DNA from: Pyrocephalus nanus
Lineage: Eukaryota; Chordata; Aves; Passeriformes; Tyrannidae
Assembly (NCBI GenBank): GCA_038380795.1
Contig: CM076266.1
Coordinates: 28,346,145 to 28,410,144 of the forward strand
Direction: 5' to 3'
DNA length: 64,000 nt
Part shown: one piece after another, positions 24,291 to 38,860 of the stretch
Numbering within the stretch: position 1 is the stretch's first letter
Layout: each line of letters begins with the position of its first letter
Notes under the pieces: generated by a model
Seen by the model: the letters and a program-made list of their open reading frames with translations, nothing else
Told to the model about the DNA's origin: nothing
Databases searched by the model: none
Position numbers and translations under genes: made by a program

Positions 24291-27200
24291 CTGCTGGGGA
24301 TAAGACTCTCTCATAAATCACCAGAACACCTTGATGTATGAGAGAACGCTCTGGATTGGAGAGCCACGAGAATCCTGCAGAAACACTGAAGAAAAACTAC
24401 TCAATAGGCATAAAATTATTTTATCCGAGCAAATAGTTTTGAATAGATACTTTATGTATTGTCTCTCCCTTTGTTTGCGGAATGTCCATGAAGATGGTGG
24501 TAATGTGTTGTTAGTGTATTTACTGTTCAATAACATTTAAGTAGCAAACAACATTCTTCCATGAACATTGATTTCCATTTTTATTGCATACTTGTGACTA
24601 GCCAGTGGGTGTTATTTATTCTTTCTGATTTGATTTATATGGCCAAAAGCTTATGGAAAGAGGATTTTCTCTTTGGAATAGAAAATACTTCTTTTATCAA
24701 AGTTTTGCTCTTGTTGCTCTGACAGGAAAATGTGGAGCCATTTCTTCCTTTATTTAAGTGAAGATAGGTGGGCCTGGTATAATTATGGTCTCCTGTAGTA
24801 ATTATCACCCTTTTTTGGAGCAGCTGCAGACTTTGTGCAAGGAAATTTACTGGATACATTTGACTCAGCAGTCCTGGTCTACTTTCTTATTTCCCTTGCC
24901 AGCTGAAAGAATCCTATCCCAACTCAAAAAGCATCTATCTGGGTTAGAGACAGAGAACGTTAGTACCACACTCTGTGTGTCCTCTGCATTCCACCTCTCT
25001 TCTATTAGATCTCACTCCAGAGCAGCAGACTCAGCTGTCTGTAGCTGGCAATAGGTGTGACATTGCAGCGCTGCCAAAAAAAGGTTGGGAAGCTGGCCAG
25101 GGTGGAGGTGGGACAGAAGGGCTCTGATAAGTTTGGCAAAGAAAAATAAATAGATAAGGAAAGTCAGAAGGAGACAGTTCCTAAAAGGGTTTCGTGAGAA
25201 GCGTTACTTACTGTGTTTTTTTGAGGGGAACCGTGGTTACTGCCTTCTCAAGAGTCTCAATCCTGCAGCAGGTTACGTGTCTGAACTCCCACTAGGGGGT
25301 CTTTAGGGCAGGAGCACCTTGCCATGTTCATAACTAATCTCTATTGATCTTTTTCCTTTTCTTACCTCTCATGGCTTTTGTGGTCATTTTTGACCATGCT
25401 ATTGCCACAGTGACAATAGTTCCACTAAATACCATGGAAAACTGAGATAAGGGCATTAAAAGGTGTATTTTGGGTATTTTGTGCTTTGCTAGCACAAAAT
25501 ACCTTTGGAAAAATACTGCCAACATCAGACATAACCTTCTGTCTCTGGAGGTGACAGGGATTTTGATTGGGGTCAGAGTGGCTGTGGGTTGGGTGTGGAA
25601 CTCCCAGCCGCTCCACTGGCAATCCAAAAGGCAAGCAATTGGTCTGTTTTGATTATGGCACAACTGAAAATAGGCACAACAATTTTCAATTGTGCCATAT
25701 ACCTCTTTTCTAACTAAGGAACGTGTGGGTACAGCTACTGTGTTGGCAGTAGAGGGTAAAATGAGTATTCCAAATATTACCTTTGGGATAGAACGTTGGC
25801 TACTGGAAAAAGAGTAGGTCCTCTCCAATTTCATAGGTTCTTGCTCAGTCACAGCACCTGTGTACTTAGACTTGGTAATATCCTCTCTGAAGACAAGAGT
25901 TGTCTGTGGTTTTGGTTTGGACTTTTTTTTTGATGCAAAAAGGGGAGAAGGACTTTATTTTTACCTTTTGTCGTTTGTCAATACTGTCCTGTTTTTGAAT
26001 AGGCAGGGTCATTGTCTTGGTGATTACTTGGAGGTCATCTCTGAGTCCCTTGAGCAAAGGGTAGATAAATGAGCTTCATTACTTGGTGTGGGGACTGTTT
26101 TTGTTTTGAATTAGTAAAGTATGATCAAGTGTGGTAGTTTCTACCTAAAAGTTTGCTGATCTAAGGTGGAGTAGTATAGGAAATCCTAAAGGTTGTTTGG
26201 GTACGCACAGACAGTGTGAAAGGCAATGTGGAATTTCTCTTCCAAATAAAGATATTCTATCTCATTTTAAAATGTAGTTTGTAGAACAGATGCCTGTCTT
26301 GACTCCCCCAGTAGAGAGACAGCTGTCCAGAGGTGCTACTTTTTCCCTCTGGGTCACTGGTAAACACCATACTCACAGGTGTTTTCTAAGCAGATGGAGG
26401 CACACAGGCATTTGTGATCTTGCTTATTTTAGCAGTGGTAGGAATCAATTGGACAGGCACAAGTAAGTGCTAAAAGTTTTAAAGTGCAACAAGTTACCAA
26501 CTAATATGTATCTCCTCTTTTCCACACCCTTTCCACCATAAGTTTTATTGCCCAAATGTTTGAGTTTTGATATTCATAGTGCTATATCAAGCCAAACTTA
26601 ATTATTGAAGGGATTCACCTGCCTCTGTGTGGTTTGACCTTGAATGACAACTGTGACATGCTTACAGAGATGAGTGGTAATGGAAAATAAAGCAAAAAGC
26701 TTACACTTCGAATGGGCAGAGACTAGGGTGATATAAAGAAGTGTAACAGTGAAGAATGCATCAGTGGTTTCCCTAACCTAGTCTTCCAGCAGCACCAAAT
26801 CAGGACAGAAGCAGGATCACTCCTATGAGTCAGGTGAGAAATAGTGTGGTCTTGGAGTTATTTGCTGCTGGGTAATGTCAGCTTCTTGGGCATGCATGTG
26901 GTTGAGAAACTGGGGTACAGTTTGGGATTCTGCTTTGGGGTAGTTTAAATCAGTTTACACTTTGGGTAGCCTCTTTCAACCTCCTAGAACAAAACACGTA
27001 TTATATAAATGCAAAGTTTATGTGCTCGGTGTGTCTTGATGGCAGGTCCTGATTTTGCTGATGCAGTGGTAATAAGTATTTGCCAGTTTTGGGTAAAATC
27101 AGGTCAGACAACTGGCTAAGCCAGGCTATATTGAAACGCTTTCTTCTTGGGTTTATTCTCATGTAAGCTAACTGACTGCTGGCTGTTAGGTGAATAATGC

Positions 27201-28869
27201 AGTTTTAAACAATTTTGTATTTGTATGCACTATGGTGTATTTGTGTTGTAAATGAAGAAGACGTTGGGGCAACAGAACAGGGATGGATTCCTCCTATGTG
27301 GGGTCTCTGGTGTGTTAGCTCAGGAGTTTTCATCCTGTGGCTGCTTGAGGGGCAATATCAAAGATGAAGGATTAACACTTCCTGAAATACACCACTGCAA
27401 ATGACATGGCTTAAATAAAATTTTTTATGCATGGCAAAAATTGAAGTGCGTGAGTAGTGGGCAAGAAATGGAGTGATATTTGAGCAAAATTGAACAAAAT
27501 ATTTTTAGAGTTTTCTTACACCCAGATTAAAAAGATGATTTTGTGGCCTTTTAACCTTTGCTAGACTAAACTTACTGTAATTAGAAATATAATTTTTTTT
27601 TCAACTTAAAGCTGTTTGCAGAAAACTTCTGTGTGAACCTCTGTCTAATTGTAGTGTTCTCTGTAGATGGGGACAACAAAACTAGGTTTGATGTCTTTGA
27701 GCTTTTATCTTGCCTTTGGGGGAGTTTGAGGCTATTGTTTTGCAAAGTACAAAACACAGACATGGAGAATATTGGAAATAAGGCAGTAGAAAATACAACT
27801 TCTTCTCTGAGTTGACTCTTTGCTTATTGCTATAACTCATTGCTATAAATAAGGAAAGGCAAGGATGGCAGCTAACAGAAATGCAAGTTACAGCAAAGTT
27901 ATGTGGCAAAACCTATGTAGCACAGTTTTGGCAAATTAGAAACCCATGATATTGATAACAAACTAAGAGCCTTTCTTGGAGTCTGTTTCAATTAGTTTGT
28001 TTCCAAACTTCTTTTGACTTGGCTAGACAATTTTATGTAATTGGCAGATTTGAAGTGTTAGAAACTTTTGTAGCTAAGTTTCATGTAATAAGAAATACTA
28101 ATTGTACAGGGCAGGAAATAGATAAGCTGAGGAAAGAGAAAAGATTAATACCCTTAAATTTCACAACACTTTAAATTCAATTTTTAATTTCAAAATACAG
28201 CAAAGAGAAATTACAACCCATTTTGAACAATCTGTAGGTAAAAGCAACACTAAGTATTTGATTTTCTTAGTGCAATCTTTGTTTGAACAGAGTTTTGAGG
28301 GGAAAAAAGCTTCAAATACCATTTGTCTGAGTTCAAATGGTTCACTAACTGAAAGGAATTATCCAGGAATTAAAAATACCAAGTAGTGAAAGATAAGCTT
28401 TATATCTTGATTTATCATTGCATTCTACTAAGCCACCTTTCTACTCAGAAGCATCATTACAGCAGCCAGACTAAACCTGCAAAAATTTGTTTTACCTTTC
28501 TTGAGTGTCCCTTAAAGGGATGCATGGGAAGTACTACACCCCCATAAAAGATGTTTGTCTCTGTATTAATAGTTACTCTGTAGGCAATGTGTAAATGAGT
28601 TTTGTTCATAGGGTTTGACCTGACAAAGTGTTCATACGTTGCAAAAGTCACGGACGCAGCTCCCAGTTGGAACATGCTGTTTGTTTAATGTAACTATGGT
28701 ATTCTAAAGTCTGTCTTCTTCCCATAACATGCAGGAAATGGCAGTGATATTTTTCCTTTTTAGTCCTAAATTGTTTTAACTGAGCTGAGCAGATCTTCTG
28801 ACACACACCAGCTAAGTCAGTCAGTGAAGTGAAAAGGGAGTCCTGAAATGATCTGAGCTTCATTCAATG

Positions 28870-29162
28870 TTAAAAGGGAAAGGCTGAGGGAATGTGGTCT
28901 TAGAGCTGTCATTGGAGAAGATGGAGCCAGGCTCTTCTTGGAGGAACAGTGATAGGATGTGTGGCAGCAGGCATAAGTTGCAGCAAGGAAGCGGGAAACA
29001 AAATATTCATAGAGACAGTGGTTAAACACTGGAGTAAAGGCCCAGAGAGGCTGTGGGATCTTCATCCTTGGAGACTGTCAGCACTTACCTGAACCAGACC
29101 TGCTTTGAGCTAGGGATTGGAAATAGAGACTGCCAGAGATCCCTTTCAACCTAAATTACTGT
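28870..29162 (+). mobile_element. CR1 LINE fragment, 3' end, plus orientation
   Basis: Starts with AAGGCTGAGGGA and GGAGAAGATGGAGCCAGGCT (end of ORF2), continues through CCCAGAGAGGCTGTGGGATC and CATCCTTGGAGA, and ends in GATCCCTTTCAACCTAAATT. This is the subfamily with the 'gagaggctgtgg..tccatccttggaga' signature, distinct from the copies at 33783 and 60876. Diverged and non-coding. Confidence 0.9.
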
Positions 29163-32100
29163 TATCAGACAATTTGCCTGCATTAACTTTATTGAAGACC
29201 CAGTGCACTTTGACTTCAGCAACACAGTATCTTGTCAGATGTCGAAGTGTCAGTGACTGAGAATTAAAGAGCTCCTTTGTGGTATCATTGACAACGTGAT
29301 GTAGGTATGTTCAAACTGCTCTGAGATTTTTCTTGGGCAACCTGTCTAACTTGGAAGCATAATCTTGGCAGACATCTAGAATAGAAAAGATGGTCATAGG
29401 TTACTTACAATAGATGGAATGAACACGGCTATTCAGAGGCTGAAAAAGAGGAGGAATGGAAAAAGCAAGCTCAAACTTCATACTTGGAGTAGTAGCTAAA
29501 TAAGAAATGCTGCAGTAATCACTTGACTGAAACAATCTTCTTAATACATTGCAAAATGCTCACATTCCTGTAAAAGATAAAAGTAAGAGCCAACACAGGT
29601 AGGAAATGTACCTTCATGTCAGACTTTCTAGCTTATGGTAAAAATCTCATGAGAAGAATTGGAGTTTTCCTCCAGTAAGTATTAAATATTTGTCAGTGTT
29701 ATTTCTACCTTCAGTTAAGTTAATGCTTAGGATGTCTCTTTTTATGTGCTTCATTTAATAACATATTACTCAAGTGAATCATTTGAAGAATTCTTCAGTG
29801 AAATATAGAAATAATTTTCATGTAACATCAGCAAGTGAACGTCTTACTCTGATGTATTACTCTGTGCTTAATATCCCAGCTTAGTTTTTGTTGATATATT
29901 TACTCCAAAGTTGAAGCAATTTAGAGCACTAAATGGTATGACTGTGCATTCCATCTCATTACAGACCTAATGCAACAGCAGTCAAGGACCTAGTTATTGT
30001 ATAACCCAATTTTTGTAGAGGGCAGAAGTTATAGGTAAAATTTGCATTTTGGCTCGGGAGCATAAAGAGTGTCATCCATCATTCACTGGGTCAGATCTCA
30101 ATTGCTGTAATGTTTGTAACTGGCAGAGAGTGCTTATGACTGAAACAGCAAAATGCTTTTAAAAGGGCATATCTTTACTGATATTTTAGAACCTTTTAGT
30201 GCATCTTTTCCGTAGGTATCCAAGGCTGGATTTGATACCACAGTTATAAAGAAGTATTTAAAGATCTGTCACTGAATTTTGATAGACATGAATTGAATGG
30301 ACTGATCTGTGAGGGCATGCATTTACTATAACCCATGCCCTCCATTATTAATTTGTATGGGGGTTTTGTTTGTTCTTTTACTCTCCCAGCATCTTTACTT
30401 GTGGGGGCTGCTGACACTAGGGAAGAAAATGAAAAACAAGTGTTCTACTTCTCTCTGCTAAGAGGAACAAAAATGAAGATCTCAGATTCCATACGCATGA
30501 AGGCCTTTCAAAACTGTTAATTCTGAAGTTACCTTACACTTGTGTACACTGAAACATGTTGATGCATTAGACCATTAGTTATCTTTTTTTAAAGTTATGA
30601 AAAAAGTCTATTGGATCTATTTGCCCTGATTTAATACAGATTTGGAATAAGACAAAGTAATCTGGATCTGGATACAGATCTGGATAATAATAATCATCAT
30701 CATCTGTAATATAGATCTGGAATAACACACAGTAAATATTAAATGCCTTGTGTGGTTGAAGTATTCAAAGACCAATTTGAGTATCATCTGTTGTTACAGT
30801 TATGTTTTGGTTATTGTCAACATGTTATTCCTAATTCTAGAAATATGTAGATGTACAGGAGTCTGATGGCAGTCCTTTTAGAGTTAAAATCCAGATATAA
30901 ATATTTGAACAAGGAAGACATTTCTTTGTGTTCTGAGCAAAGACCAGATTTTAGCATATTTAAATTTTGCGTTTCCTTTAGTTCTCGGCAGCTCTCACAG
31001 AATACTTGGAATCTAGTTCAGTTATCACCACTCTTTTTTGGCATCATGGAATATCTACTGAGGCTTCTACTCTTCTGTGCCTTAGGAATGATCAATCTCT
31101 CCACAAGCATGAGGAGTTTTACCAGGCTTGTTTGACGTTTCTGTCTCTTGATGGTGAGGCCAAGAACATGACAGTACAAGTTCTTGTCAATCAAGTGCAG
31201 GGCACGTAGCTAGTGTGGAGGAAAAGTCAGGCACAACCAGATGTTGCAGTTTGACTTCACACCTTTATTTTTACCAAAGCTCTTCAGCATCACTTTTGAG
31301 TGAAGCACTGACAGCTCTTTTATTTAGGCTTGTGAAGCTTTCAGCTATGTTGGTATTTCAAACAAGCTGGTGGCTTAGACATCTACCTAAGCTAATCTCG
31401 AGTGAAATGGTTTTCTCTCTTCCTGAGCTTCACTTATGCTGCTGCAATTTATCCTTAGGGCAAAGATTGCTATCTTCTGAGGTCTTCCACCACCATGTAA
31501 AGTGGACTGTTACTTCATGGTGACCCTGCTTTGTCATTCCTTGTCTCCCTGATGCTTTGCAATTGTCTCTTAATAAGCAATGTAAGAGAGCTGATAAATT
31601 TCTGTTTAGAGAGGAATCATATTCAGCAGAAGGCAGGTGAGGGAGGGAATTAAGAGTTTCACAGGTTTGGAGGGAAAGCCTGGGAATGCCTTTAAACTCT
31701 CAATTCCTACAGAACTGTGTCTTAGATAATCTGATCATAGACTTTGCATTTGTGAAGTGGAACAATCTGGATGGAACTTAAATACTGGCCTCTTGCGTCT
31801 CTTCTCCCTTGAGGGCCATCACTGCTGGCTTATTCACAGTGCTTTCTGTCTGTCAATGGACAATCTGTTCATGGACTTTATAGCACTTTGTATAGATTTG
31901 TCCTGTAAAGACAGATGTAGGTGAAGCCCTGTGTAATATGTGCCCAGATCCTAGGGGTACTGCTTGCCTAGTGTGAACTTCATGAAATGTTGTCCTACCA
32001 GGCAGTGACGTCAAGATGAGCAGATGTTATGGTGTTTTTTGTGTGTGGCAATTGGCACCAGGACTTCCATCAACAGTGATGATGTCAGTCCATTTTTTTG

Positions 32101-33782
32101 TGTGCATTATTTGGGGAACAGAGAACCCCTTCCTTCTACCTCCGAACTCCGTAATAACTAGCAGAGCTGAATTGTTTGTTTTACCCTTTCGTTGTCAGTA
32201 TATGCTAACAAAGACTAATGGGGACTTGCAGATTTCACAAGGAAGACGTAGCTCTTGTGTATATTCATAGGTTCCTTTTAGAAGTGTTTAAAAGACAACC
32301 TTGTGTCAGACAAAGTTTTATAAAAGACATTCCAAGTATCTTGCTTCTCATCTATTTCTCATATCCCAAGAATTCCTGAAGGAGAGAAAAGCTTGAAAAC
32401 TCTTGGTGGCTTGGATTTCTAGAGCTTGTTTTCAAAAGTAATATTTAGCCAAAGCCTTGGCACTGTGTCAGAAGGAAGTAGCTCTGCTATAACATTGCTG
32501 ACAAAGCTCTGTTGCTTCCAGGGCCCAGGTTAGGATCTGTATGAGGCTGCGCTGTGTCCTGACGCATTAGGACCCATCTTTGGTCGCTCAGTAGAGCACA
32601 GATCCTGTGGAGCATGGACACGCCAGCAGAGGAATGGCACGACACTGGCACCAGCAGCACATTTGGCACTGGTAGGACCTTTTGCTGACAGCATGCTGCA
32701 ATTCTTTTATGAATCAGTTTGATACCAAAAATAGCTACTGGCTTCTTTGGAGACTGAATCTATCATGGTACGAGGGTACTGTGGTTGCAAAACACTCCAG
32801 ACAGCAAGTAGGATATGGCTGAAAAGTCAGACTAAGCGAGTAGAAATGGATCTAGGAAAGATATTAACACTCTCCATATAAATGTAATTTGGCTGTCAGA
32901 GCTCCATCTCCTTTGGGATTTTCTGGTGCCTACAGTTGGAGCTGCAATGTGATCACATCCCTTGCCAATTTAGCTGAGACAGTTTCAGTGTGTGCTTGGC
33001 CTGAGTCTCATGGATGACTCTTCAAACATTTGATCAAGGATCTTTAAAGGAAATATATAAAGTAAGTAAATGACAAGAAGGCAAGAAAGGCTCATCCTCT
33101 TTCTTAAACTAGTTGTACAAACCAGTCTGTTGTTCCTGAACCTCTGTTGCAAAGGAAGTGAACTCAGGACTGGCTGGCAAAGCTGTTCATTACCCAGCAG
33201 CCCCCTGAGGGTGGACAGGCTGCTCCTTGTGTGTCAGAGTCCTGGGAGGCCACGGGAGTTCTGGTTGTTGCTGAGAAAGGGATCAGGCATGTTTGACGAG
33301 AGACTATGAAGTGAGAGAGCAACTGCTTGTGGCTCTATCTGTTGCTCCCTTTCTTCTGCTCCTGTCCTACTGGACAGAGCAACTTGACTTTAAAGCTCAG
33401 TTCTGGTTTTGGGCTCATTATGGCCCCTGTGTAGTAGGGAAATTTAGGTTTTCTCCCACTGCTGAGAAGCCCTGAGCCAACTTGTAGTAAGTATACATTC
33501 TGGTTATATTGCAAGTGCAAGAACTAAACAGTAAATGGGGAAGTTCTTCTTCACTGCTGTTTTTGATGTGCCTATCTTTGGATTAGCAGCAGGAAGCAGC
33601 TTCTCTTGTAGAATCATTTTTATGCTGCAGGAAAAGCCGTTTTAGCCATCTGTTGAGGAAAATTAGCAGTTTGCAATATGTTACATCTGTAAATGGATAA
33701 ACTCTTCCAAGCGTTACATGTGTTTATATACATACTTTGGTGTAATTGAGTGTAACTGAGGAATACAACTTGCTGCTTCATT
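29163..33782. other. Unique non-coding DNA
   Basis: No exon or interspersed repeat recognised. It contains a three-unit minisatellite at 30634-30738. A G/C-richer patch at 33120-33480 has small ORFs without domains. Confidence 0.55.
30634..30738. repeat. Degenerate ~37-bp tandem repeat with ATC/ATA core
   Basis: Three imperfect units begin at about 30634 (AATACAGATTTGGAATAAGA), 30672 (GATACAGATCTGGATAATAA) and 30709 (AATATAGATCTGGAATAACA). The middle unit has expanded (ATA)n and (ATC)n runs. Confidence 0.75.
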
Positions 33783-34055
33783 ACCGAGTAACAAGCAATA
33801 GAATAAGAGGAAATGGCCTCAAGTTGCACTAGGGGAGGTTTAGATCAGATATTAGGAAAAAACTCTTCACTGAAACGGTTGTCAAGCACTGCAGCAGGCT
33901 TCCCAGGGAAGTGGTTGATTCAGCATCCCTGGAGGTATTTAAAAGATGTGTAGATGTGGTGCTTAGGGACGTGGTTTAGTGGTAGCCTTGGCAGTGCTGG
34001 GTTAGTGGCTGGACTCATGATCTTAGGAGTCTTTTCAACCTAAACAATTCTATGG
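33783..34055 (+). mobile_element. CR1 LINE fragment, 3' end, plus orientation
   Basis: Shows AGAGGAAATGGCCTCAAGTT, GGGGAGGTTTAGATCAGATA, CTTCCCAGGGAAGTGGTTGA, GGAGGTATTTAAAAGA and the terminal box GGAGTCTTTTCAACCTAAAC before ATTCTATGG. 5'-truncated, non-coding. Same subfamily as 56314-56700 and 60876-61127. Confidence 0.95.
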
Positions 34056-36503
34056 TTTTCTTCTAGCTGATAGCCAGTGGGCTTTTCCAAGGTGGATAAA
34101 GGGTAATTGTAATTTTAAATGTATTTTATGCAAGTGTAGGTGATAATGCAAGGATTAACAGAGTAGATTGTAAATCTTTCTTGTTGTTCAGAATTGGCTA
34201 ATTATTTCAAGAATTGTTTCACCTGAAATGTGTTCTGGAGGCTCTCAGCTGATAGCAGAATTGTGACTGCTACACTTCGGAGTGCTGGGATTATTTGATT
34301 TTGTTCCAGGCTTATCATTCTCTGAAATATAGCAAAATATCCAATCATTTAAGATTCTTGGATAAGTAACTGTATTATAAAGCTTCAGTTCTTGTTATGA
34401 CAGCTTTATTTTCCCTCTAATACCTAACTGGGAGAGCTGATTTAAGAAAAGCAGCAAATGCATATCCTCAAGTGAATAAATTCTATTCCTGTGTTTCATT
34501 TGATATATATCTCTTAGTACAAGCAGCAAACTAAAATGGCAAACCTAAGGAAATTGTAATGGCTTTTAGTGATAAGCAGTCAAATAAGTATCTCATGCTA
34601 GTAGTTTTGAAGTTGTTGATTAGAGAGATTCAATTGAACTTATATGATTTACTAGGATCACGTCACTTAAATTCACAAACCACGCATGGCTTGCATATAA
34701 TAGGTTTGGGGATTTGTGTGTGTGAAACTCCTCAGTATGATGTTTGAAGTGGATTCAGTGGTCCAGAGCTTTTCCATGTATCAGTGCCTAATCCCTGTGC
34801 TTACAGCTGCCCACGCTTCAGGCATTATCTCCACAGTAGTATGTCAAGACTCCTGAGACCCAATAGCAAAACCATTAGGCAAATCATTTACTTATTTGGC
34901 AGCCTGAATTTTACTGGGGCTTCATATTGTTCAGTCCCACTCATAAATCGTCAGCTCAGGGAGTCATGTTATAGGACAGTCTGAACTTTGGTGGCTCTTC
35001 TTTCTTTTACTTTTTAAAGACATTTTTAACTTCTATAATGGTGAGAAAGGGCTATGGAACATCAATTCTAATGGCTTTGCAAATCAAAATGAAATTAAGA
35101 ATGAAGCCACTTTCATTAATGTTTTCTGAGATAAAATATGTCATTTTTATGAGGAACACTGGGACTATTTAATGTTTTTCTTGATATTACTGAGTTGCAA
35201 GTGAACAATTTGGACTGGCATATTTAAGGAAATAAGACTGTGGATAATAGGACAATTGTGGGGCTAGCTCTTACTGTATGTCAGCACAAAGGTGCTTCAG
35301 TCTGTTTTCTTTCTGGCCTCTACACTGTTCCAAATAAAATACATTCTGTTATCCTCTAAAGACACCACACTGTCTTAGAAGGTGTCATTTTATAAGCAGG
35401 ACAAAATGCACACCCTCTGTAACCAGCCTGTAAGCCAACCTCGTGGGGGAAGCAGACTCCTTGTGACTGGTACAAAACCAGTGAATGTAAATAAAGCAGA
35501 CTTTGGTTAATTTGGGGGGAAAAAAAATCTCTGCTGCTATTCCAGTAGTAAATGTTGATACTGCTTTCTAGTAGGGGAGTTATCTGCATTTATGTCTAGA
35601 AAGGTTATTTTGATCTTGTATTTGTTCAGTCTCCTGTCTTTCTCCTGTATATTACAGCATTGTAGGCAGGAAGACAGTGGGAACTCTGCAAAGTAAGAGG
35701 TGACTGATGGCATTAGCACATACTAAAGGAGCAAGGGAGAATCTTAAATTTGCACTTCTAGTAGAGGATAATACAATATACGTATTTTAGTGACTGACTC
35801 TTACAGGTGCTTTGCATTGCACTGAGTGTGACTTCAGTGGGCTCCACTCAGAGCATCCAGAACTGGCCACTGCTTCAGTTACCGTGGGGGTTTCCCCTCT
35901 ATTAACTGGCATGGAGTTATTTGTAGAGGGGTAGCACACTTTTGTACAGTGTTTTGTCATATTTGATGTCTTAGTTTCTTTCCAGTGACTTTCCCTTCTC
36001 CCCTTATAATTGAAACAGCTGGTTCTATGGTAATGAATCCCTTTGAACTGTCACTGTGTGTATATTTCCATTTACACTACTGGCACTTTGTTCTGAACCT
36101 TCTCCCCTTCTGTCTAAATAGATTACTTGCATTATCAGATCTGTCTCATTGTTCACAATAGCACTGCTGTGGATTCTCCAGATCCTCCTTCCTTACTGAG
36201 TTTGTTGCTCTTTTTGCAAAGGCCTTTATCAAACTTTGGTAGGTGTAACTTTAAATAAATCCTCATTAATTTTTGTATGAGTCAGAGAATCAAAGGGAAG
36301 AAGGAAAAATTGCATTTTTAATTGCACAAAGTGTCCCGTGGAGGGGTCTAGCTACCCTATTGACTTCTCCTTACACAATAATTCATATTCAAATTAATTT
36401 TGGCAGCTGGGATTTTGTCTGTATCATCTATGATAATTTAAATTTCTTTATAATATAGTGAATGTTGACCAGAATAGTTTTTAATGCCAATAGCAGAAGG
36501 GTC

Positions 36504-36575
36504 GTGTGCAGTGATTAGAGATATGGCTGGTAATCAGGAGTCTGGGAGTGTGGTCAAAGATAAGTAATCAAATGA
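36504..36575 (+). repeat. Possible MIR-type SINE fragment (5' part)
   Basis: GTGCAGTGATTAGAGATATG, GGTAATCAGGAGTCTGGGAG and the following weak match resemble the MIR 5' region ('gtggttagagc..tcaggagacctggg'). Short and diverged. Confidence 0.4.
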
Positions 36576-38860
36576 CTACATTTTAAGATTGCACTTACAT
36601 TTCACCAGAAGTAAGTTTCCAGAGATTCACAGAGACAGGCCGAGGCAATGGCCACAGCAGCAACAAAGATTAGACAAAATAAGGAAGAAAACAGTTCATG
36701 GTGAGGTTCATCAAACAATGTAACAGAGGCTACAGAAGACCCTTTGCTATGAAAATGTTATAATGAAAAAGCTGTTGCTTCACAGAGAAAATGAGGGCAA
36801 TAAACAACATCTTCTGTGGCCGATCACTGGCTTCCAACCACTGACCTACATTTTTTTAATAAAGATAGGTGTGCTTTCTATCTGGGCTATCTGCTATCAC
36901 TCTGGGCTCTCTGTTCAGATCTTGGCAAGCCAGGTATCTTAGTGAGCTCCTCACTAAGGACCTGGAATATTAATTTAATGAACTTGCTGAATCAGGACCT
37001 CCTGACGAATTCCCATCTTTTCTCATTTGCACAAAGCTTATTTACCAGCCACTTGGCTGAATGAGAAGGAAGGAGTTTGCTTTTCACAACCAAGGAAGCC
37101 ATGATGCCACCAATTGATAGAGTAATTCCTTGAGACGGGGAATTAACAATCACATAAAGTTTCTTAAAAAAAAATAATTGCTCACCTCATTTAGTACCAT
37201 TCCTTGAAGGGGTCCATGGCCTACATTCTGCTGAAGCCAAAAAAGTAATTAAGCAGAGGAACTTTTTAAAACTCTTCTACCTGAACATCCAACATAATTT
37301 CAACCTTTTCTGTAAATCTCACTCTTACTGTATTTTTCATAACTTAATCTCATATCATAATGGGAAACAGGACAGAAGCATATAAAATCTTCAGGGCCTG
37401 AGAAATGCACATTTGAAGCCAATTAATAAGGTTAGTGAGTTTGGGTCAGGCCCCAAAAGACACTTGAATCCTCTTTGCCTCATGATTCTTTTTCATCACT
37501 TTGTTGCCAAACGATGAAATACGCTGGGAGAAAACAGGATTGCTTGAGGCATTATATTACTCAACTGCCCACTTTATTGAAATCAATGGGTCATTTTCTC
37601 ACTGACTTCTGTGGATCTCAGATCAGACCCTATAAAAACTTCAGTATAGTTGCAAAATGTCCTTTTATTTAATCAGATTCTGTTTGTCACTTAAAGCTAG
37701 AGATTTCACCTAAAAATGAACATGACTATTTAGATTTTGATTATGAATTGTAACGTAAGTCAAGAATGTAGAACAGAACTAGAGGAAGCCATTTTCCTAT
37801 GGCAACAAGGATCACAATTCTTAATAGCATAGAAAAGTAGGTTTCCATCCCTTTTGAACGGTGGACCACTAATTGTTTTCCAGCAGAAGCTGGTAGTCTG
37901 AGTTTTATGAGTTTTAAGGTGCTAACTGTAGATTTGGTTTTAGTGTTTACTTTTATTAGACTTTAAACCTTGAAGATCCAGAAACTGTAGGTACAAAGCT
38001 TTCTGTCTAGAGAGTTGTGCTGCTCATGTGTTTTTAACGCTAAATGTCTCTCCCATATATAATTCATAGGTATAGAGAAGTAGAGAGCAGCTAGTGCCAC
38101 AACATCCAGTGCTTTTAGGCCTGCCCTCTTTTGGAGGCACTTATTCACAACTCTTATTTCATGTAATCCTACATTAGTATTTTCCCACTGCATGCACCTA
38201 CTATGAACATAATTTACCTTTCCAGGAGCAGACTCTTGCTGTTTACTTTTGCAGAAGCAGGCAGATGCTATCGGCTCATTTTCATTTCATGACCAGGGTG
38301 CCAGTAAAACAAATGATTCAGATGCAGCTCTCAATATAACTGTGATGGGAAACCTGCTAACCCTGAATTCATTTGCTTGTGCTTTGTCCTGGAGTTCTGG
38401 TTTCTAAATAACAAGACCTTTTTCTAAATGCTGAGCACACTGATACTGCTTTTAATCTTAGCATCTTTCTCATCTGCTGCTCATTTATTACTTGAGCTGA
38501 AGTTGAGGCTGAGTGTGCATGTTTCCCTGGCTCTTAGCAAGGTGCTGTAGAGAAGCAACCTCTTCATTCTTCACCCAGGCATCTTACAGAAAAGCTTTTT
38601 GGACACTGTGTGTGTAGGAGAGCAAAATGACAGGGTAGGCAGAGGAGAAATCTTGAAATCTGAATGGAGATAGCATATGAGATTTATTTCATGGTCAATC
38701 TAAGGAGCCTGGTTATGAGTTTGCTGTGAGGTTCTCTAAAGCCCTGTGTAGATCAACATTTTGCAAGAAGGTAGAACTGATTGTGAAAGCTGAATTCAAG
38801 TCTTTTAGGTCTTGGAGAGAGGCATATACTGTTTGGACCTCACATCATGAAGATGCTTAC

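Larger units (their letters stand above)
22217..28869. other. Mostly unique non-coding DNA
   Basis: Holds an A-rich tract (22321-22352), T-rich tracts (22564-22599; 23511-23547; 23580-23613) and the LTR-like fragment at 24066-24290. No exon was recognised. The longest ORFs (189 codons minus at 22742-23311; 172 codons minus at 25334-25852) have no family match that I know. Confidence 0.5.

Noticed and set aside
25295..25330. GGCAGGAGCACCTTGCCA as a CR1 3' remnant
   Set aside because: Only one short match to CR1 wording, with no terminal box or flanking similarity.
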